Assembly (NCBI RefSeq): GCF_015644585.1
Contig: NZ_JADOBI010000005.1
Span: forward strand, 62,001 to 126,000
DNA length: 64,000 nt
Direction of reading: 5' to 3'
Source: Rahnella laticis
GTDB taxonomy: Bacteria > Pseudomonadota > Gammaproteobacteria > Enterobacterales > Enterobacteriaceae
Position 1 is the stretch's first letter; each line of letters opens with the position of its first letter. A program made the position numbers and the translations under genes. The notes beneath the pieces are model-generated. The model was not told the DNA's origin, did no database searches, and was given only the letters and a program-made list of their open reading frames with translations. This document shows positions 31,371-40,363 of this stretch, one piece after another.

Positions 31371-32096
31371 ATGAACAGGCTGAAACTCCGACGTTTAAGC
31401 ATCACGCTGGGCTGCATTCTTCTGGGTGTGACATCCGGCGGGAACAGCTTTGCGCAAAATGCGCCAGCCAAAAGCGTGCCTGCGTCGGCCAATAGCGATA
31501 CACTACTGACCTCGCAGCTCCAGCAGTTCTTCCGTCAGCAATATGCCGACAGCGGAATGCAGGTGAAGGTGGTGGTAATGACCCCCGCCGCGCGTCAGCC
31601 GCAGTGTTTATCGCCACAATTTATGCTTTCGTCCAACAGCCGCACCTGGGGAAATGTCTCGGTGGCGGTGAACTGTAACGGTCAGAAAAGTTATGTGCAG
31701 ACCAAGGTCCAGGTGAGCGGAACTTACTGGGTGGCGGCGAAAAATGTGCCTGCGGGTGCGCATCTGGCGCAAACGGATCTGGAAGCCAAAAACGGGCGTC
31801 TGGATCTGCTGCCACCGAAAGCGATCCTTGACAGCAATCAGGCGATCAACGGCGTCACGCTGCGCAATATCAGCATCGGCCAGCCGTTAACGTTGTCGAT
31901 GCTGCGCCGTCCGTGGATGGTACGTGCGGGTCAGGAAGTGCAGGTACAGGCGACAGGCAGTGGTTTTAACGTGTCCAGCGCCGGTAAGGCGATGAACAAC
32001 GCAGCAGCAAATGAATCCGTGCGGATAAGAATGCCGTCAGGTGTAATTGTGAACGGGACAGTGGGCTCAGATGGGTCTGTGACAGTGACAATTTAG
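31371..32096 (+). CDS. flgA: P-ring assembly chaperone FlgA
   Basis: 241 residues (E. coli 219). An N-terminal signal region (RRLSITLGCILLGVTSG, cut near NSFA) precedes a SAF-like C-terminal domain with YWVAAKNVPAGAHLAQTDLE and the terminal RMPSGVIVNGTVGSDGSVTV. Periplasmic chaperone for FlgI polymerisation. An AAAGG site lies 7-10 nt before the ATG. First gene of flgAMN. Confidence 0.95.
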   Translation: MNRLKLRRLSITLGCILLGVTSGGNSFAQNAPAKSVPASANSDTLLTSQLQQFFRQQYADSGMQVKVVVMTPAARQPQCLSPQFMLSSNSRTWGNVSVAVNCNGQKSYVQTKVQVSGTYWVAAKNVPAGAHLAQTDLEAKNGRLDLLPPKAILDSNQAINGVTLRNISIGQPLTLSMLRRPWMVRAGQEVQVQATGSGFNVSSAGKAMNNAAANESVRIRMPSGVIVNGTVGSDGSVTVTI

Positions 32097-32139
32097 GTTG
32101 AATTGCAACCGTATTTGTAGAAAAAGCTGCAATTAAGGC

Positions 32140-32166
32140 TAAAGTTATTTCGCCACATGTCGATAA
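32140..32166 (+). promoter_or_regulatory. sigma-28 (FliA) promoter of flgMN
   Basis: TAAAGTTA-N11-GTCGATAA differs from the FliA consensus at one base in each element, with the exact 11-nt spacer, and lies about 88 nt before flgM. It provides class 3 expression of flgMN in addition to read-through from flgA. Confidence 0.87.
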
Positions 32167-32253
32167 CAAACGTATCAGAGTCGTCCCACGACGGCATTTT
32201 TGGGGTTTGCGTCACATTAAAGGCCCTGAATACCCTTACCGGAGAATATTTAT

Positions 32254-32556
32254 ATGGCTATCGATCGTACTCAAGGTGTTTCACCTTTAACTTCGATCCA
32301 GCAGCGTGATCCTTCTGAAGCTTCTGTTCAGAATACGCGCAAAGAAGACACTGTTTCTGGCACCACCACCAGCGGTACGGCGGTGACCCTGAGCTCAGCG
32401 CAAACGTCTCTGACTCAGTCAAGTGCGCAGGACATCAACACGGCACGTGTCGACGAACTGAAACAAGCTATCCGTGATGGCAAACTGACCATGGATACCG
32501 GCAAAATTGCTGATGCTCTGTTGAAGGACACGCAGGACTATCTCAAAGGTTTTTAA
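32254..32556 (+). CDS. flgM: anti-sigma-28 factor FlgM
   Basis: 100 residues (E. coli 97). N-terminal MAIDRTQGVSPLTSIQQRD is the export-competent disordered half; the C-terminal half (ARVDELKQAIRDGKLTMDTG) forms the helices that bind FliA. Holds sigma-28 inactive until the hook is finished and FlgM is secreted. Preceded by GGAGA and by a sigma-28 promoter, so it is part of its own feedback loop. Confidence 0.95.
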   Translation: MAIDRTQGVSPLTSIQQRDPSEASVQNTRKEDTVSGTTTSGTAVTLSSAQTSLTQSSAQDINTARVDELKQAIRDGKLTMDTGKIADALLKDTQDYLKGF

Positions 32557-32605
32557 GCCGCAGACCCGGCTAAGAGACGAAAAAGTTGGAAGGTAATAAG
32601 GCCCG

Positions 32606-33043
32606 ATGAAGAATTTTATCAAGTCCATGACTACCTTGGTTGAAACGTTGCAAGCGCTGGATCAAGTGATTAATCACGAACAAACGATACTGTGCTCAGG
32701 CCGCGTGAACGGAGCGGCCCTGCAGCATATCACCGAGCAAAAGAGCTCATTGCTCGCTACGGTAGACTATCTTGATAAACAGCGTCGTCAGCATGACGAA
32801 CGCCTGAAACAAAGCGCCCCCTACTCCCGTCAGCCGGAAATCGCCGCGATGTGGAAAGAGGTGGTGCAGCTGACCACCAGGCTGAGTCAGATCAATCGTC
32901 ATAACGGCATGTTGCTGGGTAAACAAATTGCCTACAACACCGAGGCTTTGGCTATTCTCAACGCCAGCCAGACACAAAAATTCTACGGACCGAACGGGCA
33001 GGAAACTGTATCCGGGCAAACCGTCAGGAAGATTTCCGTTTAG
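32606..33043 (+). CDS. flgN: flagellar export chaperone FlgN
   Basis: 145 residues (E. coli 138), mostly helical, starting MKNFIKSMTTLVETLQALDQ and with NRHNGMLLGKQIAYNTEAL near the C-terminus. Cytoplasmic chaperone that delivers FlgK and FlgL to the export gate. Last gene of flgAMN, 49 nt after flgM; its 3' end runs into a long palindromic repeat. Confidence 0.93.
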   Translation: MKNFIKSMTTLVETLQALDQVINHEQTILCSGRVNGAALQHITEQKSSLLATVDYLDKQRRQHDERLKQSAPYSRQPEIAAMWKEVVQLTTRLSQINRHNGMLLGKQIAYNTEALAILNASQTQKFYGPNGQETVSGQTVRKISV

Positions 33044-33095
33044 ACCGAAACGGAGAACGGTTTTTCACTCGCCGTGAGGGCGGGCAGATGATTGA

Positions 33096-33780
33096 GAAAG
33101 TTTCGGTTTTTCAACAACTGTGATCATTTAACTTCCTGCGCCTAAACCGACCAGAGAGGGCCAAGACGGGCCCTCTCTGGACTCTCCGCGTCTTTTTTAC
33201 TGCGCGCTATCGCTGGCTGGCTATGTTTCAGAAACTCCTCTTATTGCCGCAAACACCGCCGCTGCGCGGTACTTTCGTTTCGGATTCGAACCAGCTCGAA
33301 AAAGGACTCTCGCCGTTTCTCATCTCTCACTCAACGTCGTTTTGAAAGCGGCCAGAAGCTATGTAATTCGGAAGAATAATGCTGGTGTTTATGCTCCTTC
33401 CCCTTGGCAAGGGGAAGGTTGGGATGGGGTTCGAAATGGCAACTTTGAAGGTGAGTTGTTTGCTAAACCCCCTCCCGGCCTCCCCCTTCGCAGGGGGAGG
33501 AGCAAACCAAACCACTGTAATAGGGTGAAAAAGCCTCCAGCCGCTTTCAGAAAGCTTGCCGAGTGAAGTGTTTCGAGACCTATGGCTCGAAACCGAGCGA
33601 GGGAACCGCGCAGCGGCAAGTTTTCGCGGCAATAACTGTGGTTGCTGAAACTTAGCCAGCGAGCGATAGCGCGCAGTAAAAAAGACGCGGAGATTCAAAA
33701 GAGGGCTCGTCATAGCCCTCTTTTGTCGGTTTCGGCGCAGGAAGTTAAGTGATCACAGTTATTGAAAAACCGAAACTTTC
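33096..33780. repeat. repeat element C with ~190-bp terminal inverted repeats
   Basis: A 685-bp gene-free element between convergent flgN and flhE. It begins GAAAGTTTCGGTTTTTCAA and ends with the exact inverse. The inverted match continues with roughly 85-90% identity for about 190 bp on each side (33096-33283 and 33594-33780). The arms carry the same TCGCTGGCTGGCTA and GCCGCTGCGCGG modules as elements A and B. The centre has CCCCTTGGCAAGGGG and CCCCCTTCGCAGGGGG hairpins. No transposase and no target duplication were seen. Confidence 0.88.
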
Positions 33781-33790
33781 CCGGTCCTCC

Positions 33791-33816
33791 GTTAAAAGCC
33801 CCCGGTAGCCTACCGG
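33791..33816 (-). terminator. possible terminator at the flhE stop codon
   Basis: CCGGTAG and CTACCGG (33802-33816) form a short stem that includes the flhE stop codon; on the minus strand GGGCTTTTAA follows. Short T-run, so moderate confidence. Confidence 0.45.
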
Positions 33817-34226
33817 TAATTCACAATGACCTGATTCCCGATCACCCGTAGCGGCGTATTCATCGCCCCATTTCCAGTGACGAAATACACAAACCGCAGC
33901 GGGGAGCTGGCGGTCTGGCCGTAAAACGAACGCGTCGAACCGCTGTCCGCGTCCAGCCCCACGCAGTGATTCAGGGTGTTGCAGAGTTTCACCTGTAATC
34001 CTGCCGGTCTTGCGCCGAGCACTTCATATTTCCAGCTGACCGTGGTGATCGTCGCCGAACTTTTTTGCCTGACCGGCGCGGAATCTGCGGCGGCCAGCGG
34101 CGGTGACGACATCATCACGCCCCGGTTTTGCAGCGTTACGCCGCGCTGAGTATCCGACCAGGAACCTGACGCGGCAACGGCAGGCAGGCTTATCAGGCTG
34201 AGGACGATCAGCGCGGTGCGAAGCAT
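33810..34226 (-). CDS. flhE: flagellar protein FlhE
   Basis: 138 residues from the ATG at 34226 (E. coli 130); in-frame GTGs at 34238/34235 overlap flhA. Sec signal peptide MLRTALIVLSLISLPAVAAS, then a periplasmic domain with GVTLQNRGVMMSSPPL and the conserved C-terminal VIGNQVIVNYR. Periplasmic factor linked in Salmonella to control of proton leak through the flagellar export gate. It follows flhA almost without a gap. Confidence 0.92.
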   Translation of the reverse strand: MLRTALIVLSLISLPAVAASGSWSDTQRGVTLQNRGVMMSSPPLAAADSAPVRQKSSATITTVSWKYEVLGARPAGLQVKLCNTLNHCVGLDADSGSTRSFYGQTASSPLRFVYFVTGNGAMNTPLRVIGNQVIVNYR

Positions 34227-34227
34227 C

Positions 34228-36312
34228 TTATTCACCACCGATGGTAGCGGTCATGCGGATCTGGCGGCTGTCGGTCATTTCGAGATTCGACATCACCACA
34301 ATCTGCGGCAGTGAGCGGCGCAGGAAGCGCGACAACAGCGGGCGCAGCGCGTGATTCACCAGAAGAACCGGTGGCGCGCTGAGCATATCCTGACGCTGTA
34401 ACGCGGCTTCCGACTGCGTTAACAGACGATCGGCCAGCCCCGGTTCTAATCCGCCGCCGCTTTGCAGCGCCTGTAACAGCAGGCGTTCAAGCGCGGTATC
34501 CAGCCCGATAACCTGGACTTCGCCGTTACCCGGGAACCATTGCTGAGTAATCGCCCTGCCCAGCGCGACGCGTACCACAGCCGTCAGTTCGTTCGGATCA
34601 GGCTGATTCGGCGCGTATTCCGCCAGCGTTTCGACAATCGTGCGCATGTCGCGAATCGACACGCGTTCGGACAACAGATTTTGGAGAACCTTGTGCATGT
34701 TGGTCAGGGAAATCACGCCCGGAATGAAATCTTCCGTCAGCTTCGGCATTTCCTTGGTGACGCGCTCCATCAGTTCCTGCGTTTCCTGGCGGCCAAACAG
34801 TTCTTTGGCATGCAGGCTGATCAGGTGATTGAGGTGCGTCGCCACTACGGTACTGGCTTCCACCACCGTGAAGCCCTGAATTTGTGCCTGTTCGCGCATC
34901 GCCGGTTCAATCCACACCGCCGCCAGCCCGAACGCCGGATCGACCGTCGGTTCACCCGGCAGTTCGCCAATGGCGTTACCCGGATTGATCGCCATCCAGC
35001 GCCCCGGATGTGCGGTCCCTGTACCAATTTCGACGCCTTTCATCAGAATGCGGTAACCGGCAGGCGGCAGTTCGAGGTTGTCGCGGATGTGGATCACCGG
35101 CGGCAGATACCCCATTTCCTGCGCGAATTTCTTACGGATACTGCGGATACGCCCCAGCAGTTCGCCGTTTTGCGCAAAGTCCACCATCGGAATCAGGCGA
35201 TAGCCCACTTCCATGCCCAGCGGATCTTCAAGCTGTACGTCTGACCAGCTGGCTTCCACCAGCTGTTTGCCGCTGTCGGCTGCCGACGGTGCCACTTCTT
35301 TTGCCGCAGGAGCTTTCTGCTCCTGACCGCGCGTCCACCACGCCAGCGCCAGTAAAGCGCCGGTGAACAGCAGGAAAACCAGGTTTGGCATGCCCGGCAC
35401 CATGCCGAGCAGCCCGAGAACACCGGCGCTCAGCATCATGACGCGCGGATTACGGAACAGCTGGGTGACCATCTGCTCGCCTACGTCCTGATTAGTACCG
35501 ACGCGGGTCACGATGACACCGGCAGCGGTGGAGATTACCAATGCAGGGATCTGCGCGACCAGACCGTCACCGATGGTCAGCAAGGTATAACTTTCTGCGG
35601 CGTGGCCGAGATCCATACCGTGTTGCAGGACGCCCACCAGCAGGCCGCCGACCACGTTGATGATCATGATCATCAGACCGGCAACGGCGTCACCGCGCAC
35701 GAACTTACTCGCACCGTCCATCGAACCGTAGAAGTCTGCTTCCTGCGTAACATCGCTGCGGCGTTTTTTCGCTTCGTCTTCGCCAATTAAACCGGCGTTG
35801 AGGTCGGCGTCGATCGCCATCTGTTTACCCGGCATCCCGTCGAGGACGAAACGCGCGCCAACTTCGGCGATACGCCCGGCACCTTTGGTGATAACCATAA
35901 AGTTAATCAGCACCAGGATGATAAACACCACGATACCGATGGCGAAGTTACCGCCGACCAGGAAGTGGCCGAACGCTTCGATAACCCGCCCCGCCGCCGC
36001 GCCGCCGGTGTGACCTTCGAGTAAGATCACACGCGTGGAGGCGACGTTGAGCGACAGACGTAATAAAGTTGAGAACAGCAGGATGGTCGGGAAAGCCGCA
36101 AAATCCAGCGTCCGCTGGGTGAACATCGCCACCAGCAACACCATGATGGACAGCGCAATGTTGAACGTGAACAACAAGTCGAGGAGGAACGGCGGCAAAG
36201 GCAGCACCATCATCGACAGGATCATCAGGATGAGGATTGGGCCTGCCAGAACCTGCCATTGTCCGGACTTAAAGTTGGCGGGTAAACGCAGCATCGCGGC
36301 CAGATTAGCCAT
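34228..36312 (-). CDS. flhA: flagellar export gate protein FlhA
   Basis: 694 residues (E. coli 692) from the ATG at 36312, which gives the family start MANLAAMLRLPANF; an upstream TTG would add seven residues. The N-terminal ~330 residues hold eight membrane segments and the FHIPEP-type loop with RFVLDGMPGKQMAIDADLNA. The C-terminal cytoplasmic domain forms the nonameric docking ring for chaperone-substrate complexes. Start overlaps flhB by 8 nt. Confidence 0.97.
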   Translation of the reverse strand: MANLAAMLRLPANFKSGQWQVLAGPILILMILSMMVLPLPPFLLDLLFTFNIALSIMVLLVAMFTQRTLDFAAFPTILLFSTLLRLSLNVASTRVILLEGHTGGAAAGRVIEAFGHFLVGGNFAIGIVVFIILVLINFMVITKGAGRIAEVGARFVLDGMPGKQMAIDADLNAGLIGEDEAKKRRSDVTQEADFYGSMDGASKFVRGDAVAGLMIMIINVVGGLLVGVLQHGMDLGHAAESYTLLTIGDGLVAQIPALVISTAAGVIVTRVGTNQDVGEQMVTQLFRNPRVMMLSAGVLGLLGMVPGMPNLVFLLFTGALLALAWWTRGQEQKAPAAKEVAPSAADSGKQLVEASWSDVQLEDPLGMEVGYRLIPMVDFAQNGELLGRIRSIRKKFAQEMGYLPPVIHIRDNLELPPAGYRILMKGVEIGTGTAHPGRWMAINPGNAIGELPGEPTVDPAFGLAAVWIEPAMREQAQIQGFTVVEASTVVATHLNHLISLHAKELFGRQETQELMERVTKEMPKLTEDFIPGVISLTNMHKVLQNLLSERVSIRDMRTIVETLAEYAPNQPDPNELTAVVRVALGRAITQQWFPGNGEVQVIGLDTALERLLLQALQSGGGLEPGLADRLLTQSEAALQRQDMLSAPPVLLVNHALRPLLSRFLRRSLPQIVVMSNLEMTDSRQIRMTATIGGE

Positions 36313-37456
36313 GGGTATCACTTTCTCCTGCAAAATCCAGACCGTCAGGCACTGGTAAATGTTGAGGTTTTTTCGGGATCAGTCCGCCTTCGCGCTTCCA
36401 GCGTTTAAGCTGATAAACCCAGGCCAGAACTTCGGCAACCGCGGCGTACAGCGCGGTCGGGATTTGCTGACCAATTTCACTGTGCCGGTAAAGCGCACGC
36501 GCCAGCGGCGGCGCTTCCAGCATCGGAATTTTGTGTTCGGCACCCAGCTCTTTAATGCGCAGCGCCACGTCGCCCGCGCCTTTCGCCAGCACTCTCGGTG
36601 CGCTCATTTTGTTTTCGCTGTACTGCAATGCAACGGCGTAGTGCGTCGGGTTGGTCACAATAACGTCGGCTTTCGGCACATCGGCCATCATGCGGCGGCG
36701 TGCCATGGCGCGCTGTTGCTGGCGGATACGGCCTTTAACATGCGGGTCGCCTTCCTGACTTTTATGTTCGTCGCGGATATCCTGCTTACTCATGCGCAGT
36801 TTTTTCAGGTTGCTCCAGATTTGCCAGAACACGTCGAACGCCACCATCGGCGTTAACCCGAGAACCACCATCAGCCCGCAGAACGCCACCATGTTCAGCG
36901 CTTCGCCGAGTGCGGGGATCGTCGGCTGCGCCATCAGCCGCATCATGTCCGGCCATTTGTGCCACACATAAAAACCGGCGACAGAGCCGACCAGCAGCGC
37001 TTTCAGGATGGCCTTGAGCAGTTCGGCCAGCACCTGACCGGAGAACAAACGCTTAAATCCGGCAATCGGATCCATGCGGCTGAATTTCGGGGCAAATGAT
37101 TTCCCGCTGAACATCAGCCCGCCGAGCAACAGCGGCGCGGCCAGGGCAATCAGGATCAGGCCGCCGATAACCGGCAATAATGCCCAGACTGCGCGGCCCA
37201 GCAGTGTTGCCATTTGCTGCAACACCTGGCGGTCATCGCTGACCATGCCGTGATCAAACTTCAGCCCCTGCGAAATCATCACACCCAGCTGACGCGCCAT
37301 CGATTCACCGGAAACCCACAGCAACGTCAAACCGCCCCCGAGCATTAGCATCGAGGTCAGTTCGCGCGAACGCGGGATTTGCCCTTCTTCACGGGCTTTT
37401 TCCAGCCTGTGGGATGTGGGGGCTTCTGTTTTTTCGAGATCGCTGTCTTCAGCCAC
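36305..37456 (-). CDS. flhB: flagellar export switch protein FlhB
   Basis: 383 residues (E. coli 382), GTG start after AGGAAA. Four membrane segments in the first ~210 residues, then a cytoplasmic domain with the self-cleaving NPTH motif in VIVTNPTHYAVALQY (about residues 269-272). Switches export specificity from rod/hook to filament substrates. In E. coli this gene directly follows cheZ; here about 23.9 kb of accessory DNA lies upstream. Confidence 0.97.
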   Translation of the reverse strand: MAEDSDLEKTEAPTSHRLEKAREEGQIPRSRELTSMLMLGGGLTLLWVSGESMARQLGVMISQGLKFDHGMVSDDRQVLQQMATLLGRAVWALLPVIGGLILIALAAPLLLGGLMFSGKSFAPKFSRMDPIAGFKRLFSGQVLAELLKAILKALLVGSVAGFYVWHKWPDMMRLMAQPTIPALGEALNMVAFCGLMVVLGLTPMVAFDVFWQIWSNLKKLRMSKQDIRDEHKSQEGDPHVKGRIRQQQRAMARRRMMADVPKADVIVTNPTHYAVALQYSENKMSAPRVLAKGAGDVALRIKELGAEHKIPMLEAPPLARALYRHSEIGQQIPTALYAAVAEVLAWVYQLKRWKREGGLIPKKPQHLPVPDGLDFAGESDTHG

Positions 37457-38150
37457 CGGTGTTTCCTGTCAGCATTTACCCGGCGCAAAGAGCGACGGGC
37501 ACAATTTATTGCAAAAAATCCCAAAGGCAATGGAGTTGCAGCAAGGCAGCAAGTGAGGGAATCCCGATGAGCTGACATAAAGTCAGTGATTCGGATGACC
37601 AAGCGTAGCTAAGCCGCTGCAACTTCAATGACGCAGGGATAGCATGACAAAAGCGGCTAAGTCTTATGGATGGAAAAGAGGCAGGTTTTGAGGTCTGTTT
37701 ACTAAATCAAATGGATAAATGTCTTGAAGAACCTGAGAGCGGAGGGGACTATTTTAGGAATTCACTGACTTTATGTGGGTTTATTCTTATTCAATGATCA
37801 AAAAATAGCATATGCGTCCTTCCTTTTTGAGAAGTTTAAACGTTAGAATCGCTGCGCCAAACTGATTAGTTTTTATTTTGTGGATAGCACTGCTGTGTAA
37901 AATTCATTACCTAAAACCACCGTTAATCGTCCTGAAAAAATGAGTTTTCTTTCACGTTGATTTCAGACGATATTATTAGATTACCGTTTTTTCTGATATT
38001 TCCCTGCTCATGCATGACTGACATTTGTGGAACTGTCTGCGAAAAAGCTCGCCGGTAAAAAATAACATCCCTTACCCTGTCTTTGTTCCGGGACTTAAAC
38101 AGCCCCGTAAGAACATAAATCATCTGCAATTAATCAAGGATAGAAAAAAT
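37457..38150. other. gene-free island boundary upstream of flhB
   Basis: Nearly 700 nt without a believable gene. The first ~190 nt hold the presumed flhB promoter area and a palindromic repeat; from about 37660 on the sequence becomes distinctly AT-rich, unlike the flagellar genes. A short minus-strand frame (37923-38129) has no ribosome site or family resemblance. No copy of the fimbrial switch repeat was found here. Confidence 0.6.
37533..37640. repeat. palindromic repeat of the YPAL-like type, copy 2
   Basis: Outer arms GTTGCAGC (37535-37542) and GCTGCAAC (37616-37623) enclose the same core as copy 1: CCGA-TGAG-CTGAC, loop ATAAA, GTCAG-TGAT-TCGG (37564-37594). Both stems and the TGAG/TGAT internal loop are preserved while the loop differs. 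It lies directly upstream of flhB at the island edge. Confidence 0.7.
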
Positions 38151-38702
38151 ATGAGTGGGAGAAAGTACTTAACTCAGGTTGAGATGGAGAAACTCGTCGG
38201 TACCGTTTCGACAGGCGTCAATAAAGTGCGCGATAAATGCATGTTATTAATGTGTTTTATTCACGGCCTTCGTGTCAGCGAGCTGGCTAATTTACGGGTT
38301 AAGGACATTGAGCTTTCGACCAAGATAATTTATATCACCCGCCTCAAAAACGGGTTCTCTGTTCAGCATCCCATTCAGGACAGGGAGATGACTTTTATTA
38401 AAGAATGGCTTGAAATACGGTCACAATATCTGGATGCCGACTCAGAATGGTTATTTCTTTCCCGTCATGGCGGCCAACTGTCACGACAACAACTCTATCG
38501 TTTGTTCCGTAAATACGGCGAGGACGCGGGAATTAACGTGGCGGTCCATCCGCATATGCTCAGACACGCCTGCGGTTATGCGCTGGCAGATACCGGCTGC
38601 GATACGCGGCTGATTCAGGATTATCTTGGCCACAGAAATATTCAGAACACGGTTATTTATACCGCCAGTAACGCCGGGCGTTTCCGGTCAATCACCATAT
38701 AA
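38151..38702 (+). CDS. FimB/FimE-type tyrosine recombinase (distal copy)
   Basis: 183 residues, the compact size of fimbrial switch recombinases. Catalytic set visible: Arg41 (HGLRVSEL), Lys66 (RLKNGFS), His135 and Arg138 (HPHMLRH), His161 (LGHRN) and nucleophile Tyr170 (NTVIYTAS). Start ATG follows AAGGA. About half of its residues match the second recombinase at 47676. Probably inverts the promoter element at 47336-47646 in trans, since no inverted repeat of that kind was found next to it. Transcribed toward the regulators at the far end of the fimbrial operon. Confidence 0.92.
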   Translation: MSGRKYLTQVEMEKLVGTVSTGVNKVRDKCMLLMCFIHGLRVSELANLRVKDIELSTKIIYITRLKNGFSVQHPIQDREMTFIKEWLEIRSQYLDADSEWLFLSRHGGQLSRQQLYRLFRKYGEDAGINVAVHPHMLRHACGYALADTGCDTRLIQDYLGHRNIQNTVIYTASNAGRFRSITI

Positions 38703-38798
38703 CGGGCGTTACCTTTTTACGTTTCTGCCCGTCAGGGGCCGCAGTACGCGGCTCACCGGGCTAATCCATGTTGCGGGGATGGCTAAATCCCCCTCAGT

Positions 38799-39449
38799 TC
38801 ACATGCCATTTTTGAGCAGCAGGAACAACTCCGCATCGGTCGTGATGTGCAGCTTGCGCATGACATTACATTTATGCGCACTGACGGTTTTGATGCTGAG
38901 ATTTTTCAATTCCGCAATCTGGCTGAGGCTCATGCCGTTGAGCAGATATTTGATGATCTCATTCTCGCTTTGCGTCGGCCGGAATCCGGTGCGCTGACTG
39001 GCTACATCCTGCTCGGCTAAGGTGCAGCAGATTAGCGGGCTTAACACTTTCTTTTTCGCCAGCGCATGACGGAATAGATCATCGGTAATCACCGGCGACT
39101 CTCCGCGCGCAATCAGGCTGATATTGCTGAATTTGAGCAATTTTTTCAGTTTGTCGGCGTCGCGACACAGCGTATAGACCACGATAATCAGCTGGGGAAA
39201 TTGCAGGCTCAGGCGCTGGAGAATTTCCTGCCCTTCCTGAATACTTTCCTGATAGCCATGAAGATCGGTGATCAGAATGTCCACCGACTGGTACATCAGG
39301 CCTTCTGCAATGCGGCCCAGACTGGTTTCTTCCATGCGGATGTCACAGGTCTCGTCGATGGAGTTAACCAAATAGGACAGCCCTGAAAGCGTCAGCGGAT
39401 GGCTGTCCATCAGGGCGATCGTCCGGGGTTTGATGTGGGCGTGAATCAT
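38799..39449 (-). CDS. LuxR-type response-regulator-like protein (degenerate receiver)
   Basis: 216 residues. The N-terminal ~125 residues resemble a receiver domain with Asp15 and Asp62 (ILITDLHG) but have Arg115 (IARGES) where the conserved lysine should be. The C-terminal part (about 157-212) is a LuxR helix-turn-helix, QSENEIIKYLLNGMSLSQIA and IKTVSAHKCNVMRKL. RcsB/BglJ-like in layout. Preceded by GGGAGC. Its position at the end of the fimbrial operon suggests a role in fimbrial expression or the motility-adhesion choice; this is inference. Confidence 0.85.
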   Translation of the reverse strand: MIHAHIKPRTIALMDSHPLTLSGLSYLVNSIDETCDIRMEETSLGRIAEGLMYQSVDILITDLHGYQESIQEGQEILQRLSLQFPQLIIVVYTLCRDADKLKKLLKFSNISLIARGESPVITDDLFRHALAKKKVLSPLICCTLAEQDVASQRTGFRPTQSENEIIKYLLNGMSLSQIAELKNLSIKTVSAHKCNVMRKLHITTDAELFLLLKNGM

Positions 39450-39508
39450 GGTGTAGCTCCCTGACTTGCCGGGAATAAATTCCCGGCTCGTGGCTCAGTC
39501 ATCTGAAA

Positions 39509-40216
39509 TTACATGATCGCGGACGGGCCGATTTTGGCCATCCACGTCCCCTGGGCAAAGAGCTCGCTGTCATTGTGAAACCCCAGTTTCATCATTGCAT
39601 TGCGCTTATGCGTGCTGACAGTGCGGATATCCCGGTGGAGTGTTTGCGCGACCCGCGAAACGCTCAGACCGGAGAACAGATACGCGAGAACGTCCAGTTC
39701 ACGGGCGGTGAGTGGCGTTGTCTGTCGGGCACCGGAGAGAATTTGCCGCGCACGCGGGCTTAACCACTGTGTTGCACCGGCCAGCACTTCGGTGACGCAT
39801 TGTTCCAGCGCCAGCACGGGCTCATTTTTGAGCAGCAGGCCGTGCGCCCCGGACGATGCCAGAAGTTCGAGGATCCGGTGGTCACTGTAGTCCGTACAAA
39901 TCACAATTTTCATGGCAGGACTGGACGCCACGATCTGGGAAAGCAGGCGTAACCCGTCGAGCACTGATTCCTTTTCACCGCAAATATCCATAATCAGCAA
40001 CGCAGGGGGGGCGTCGGCGATTTTCTCCGGGATGGCGGCAAGCGACTGAACATAGGTAAAAGGTCCGGCGATCCCGGCGGATTCGACCAGCATTTTTTTC
40101 ACGCCCAGCGCGGTGACCGGGCAGGCATCCATAATGAACGCCCCCTGCGGATAGGCGGCTGCGGCCGCAGAAATGAAGGCATGCTGATGAAATCTGACGC
40201 TGTTTAAACTGTTCAT
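39509..40216 (-). CDS. LuxR-type response regulator
   Basis: 235 residues with a short extra N-terminus (about 24 residues). The receiver-like domain keeps Asp30, a candidate phospho-acceptor Asp77 (LLIMDICGE), Thr108 and Lys130 (LLLKNEP). The C-terminal LuxR helix-turn-helix spans about 167-222 (PLTARELDVLAYLFSGLSVS, VSTHKRNAMMKL). No partner sensor kinase is in the window. It lies 147 nt after the last pilin gene and 59 nt before the related regulator at 39449, so the two may be co-transcribed. Confidence 0.85.
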   Translation of the reverse strand: MNSLNSVRFHQHAFISAAAAAYPQGAFIMDACPVTALGVKKMLVESAGIAGPFTYVQSLAAIPEKIADAPPALLIMDICGEKESVLDGLRLLSQIVASSPAMKIVICTDYSDHRILELLASSGAHGLLLKNEPVLALEQCVTEVLAGATQWLSPRARQILSGARQTTPLTARELDVLAYLFSGLSVSRVAQTLHRDIRTVSTHKRNAMMKLGFHNDSELFAQGTWMAKIGPSAIM

Positions 40217-40318
40217 AATGTCTTCCTTGTATTTTCAGTGATCCTTTCCGTGCCCGATTGCACGAAACGAATTCCCTTCTGGTGAACAACATCCATTGTT
40301 CACCACTTTATGAGTGCC

Positions 40319-40354
40319 CTTTCCCGCCTGCCCCTCCGGTGACAGACGGGAAAG
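40319..40354 (-). other. hairpin at the 3' end of the fimbrial operon
   Basis: CTTTCCCG and CGGGAAAG (8 bp), reinforced inside by CTG/CAG, lie between the last pilin gene and the regulator gene. No T-run follows, so it may only attenuate or protect the pilin mRNA. Confidence 0.45.
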
Positions 40355-40363
40355 ATGGCGATC

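Noticed and set aside
33096-33780. Insertion sequence or CRISPR array reading of the repeat regions
   Set aside because: No transposase frame, no target duplication, and no regularly spaced identical short repeats.
37661-38150. A second invertible element next to the distal recombinase
   Set aside because: No copy of the 15-bp repeat and no other inverted pair of useful length was found by eye.
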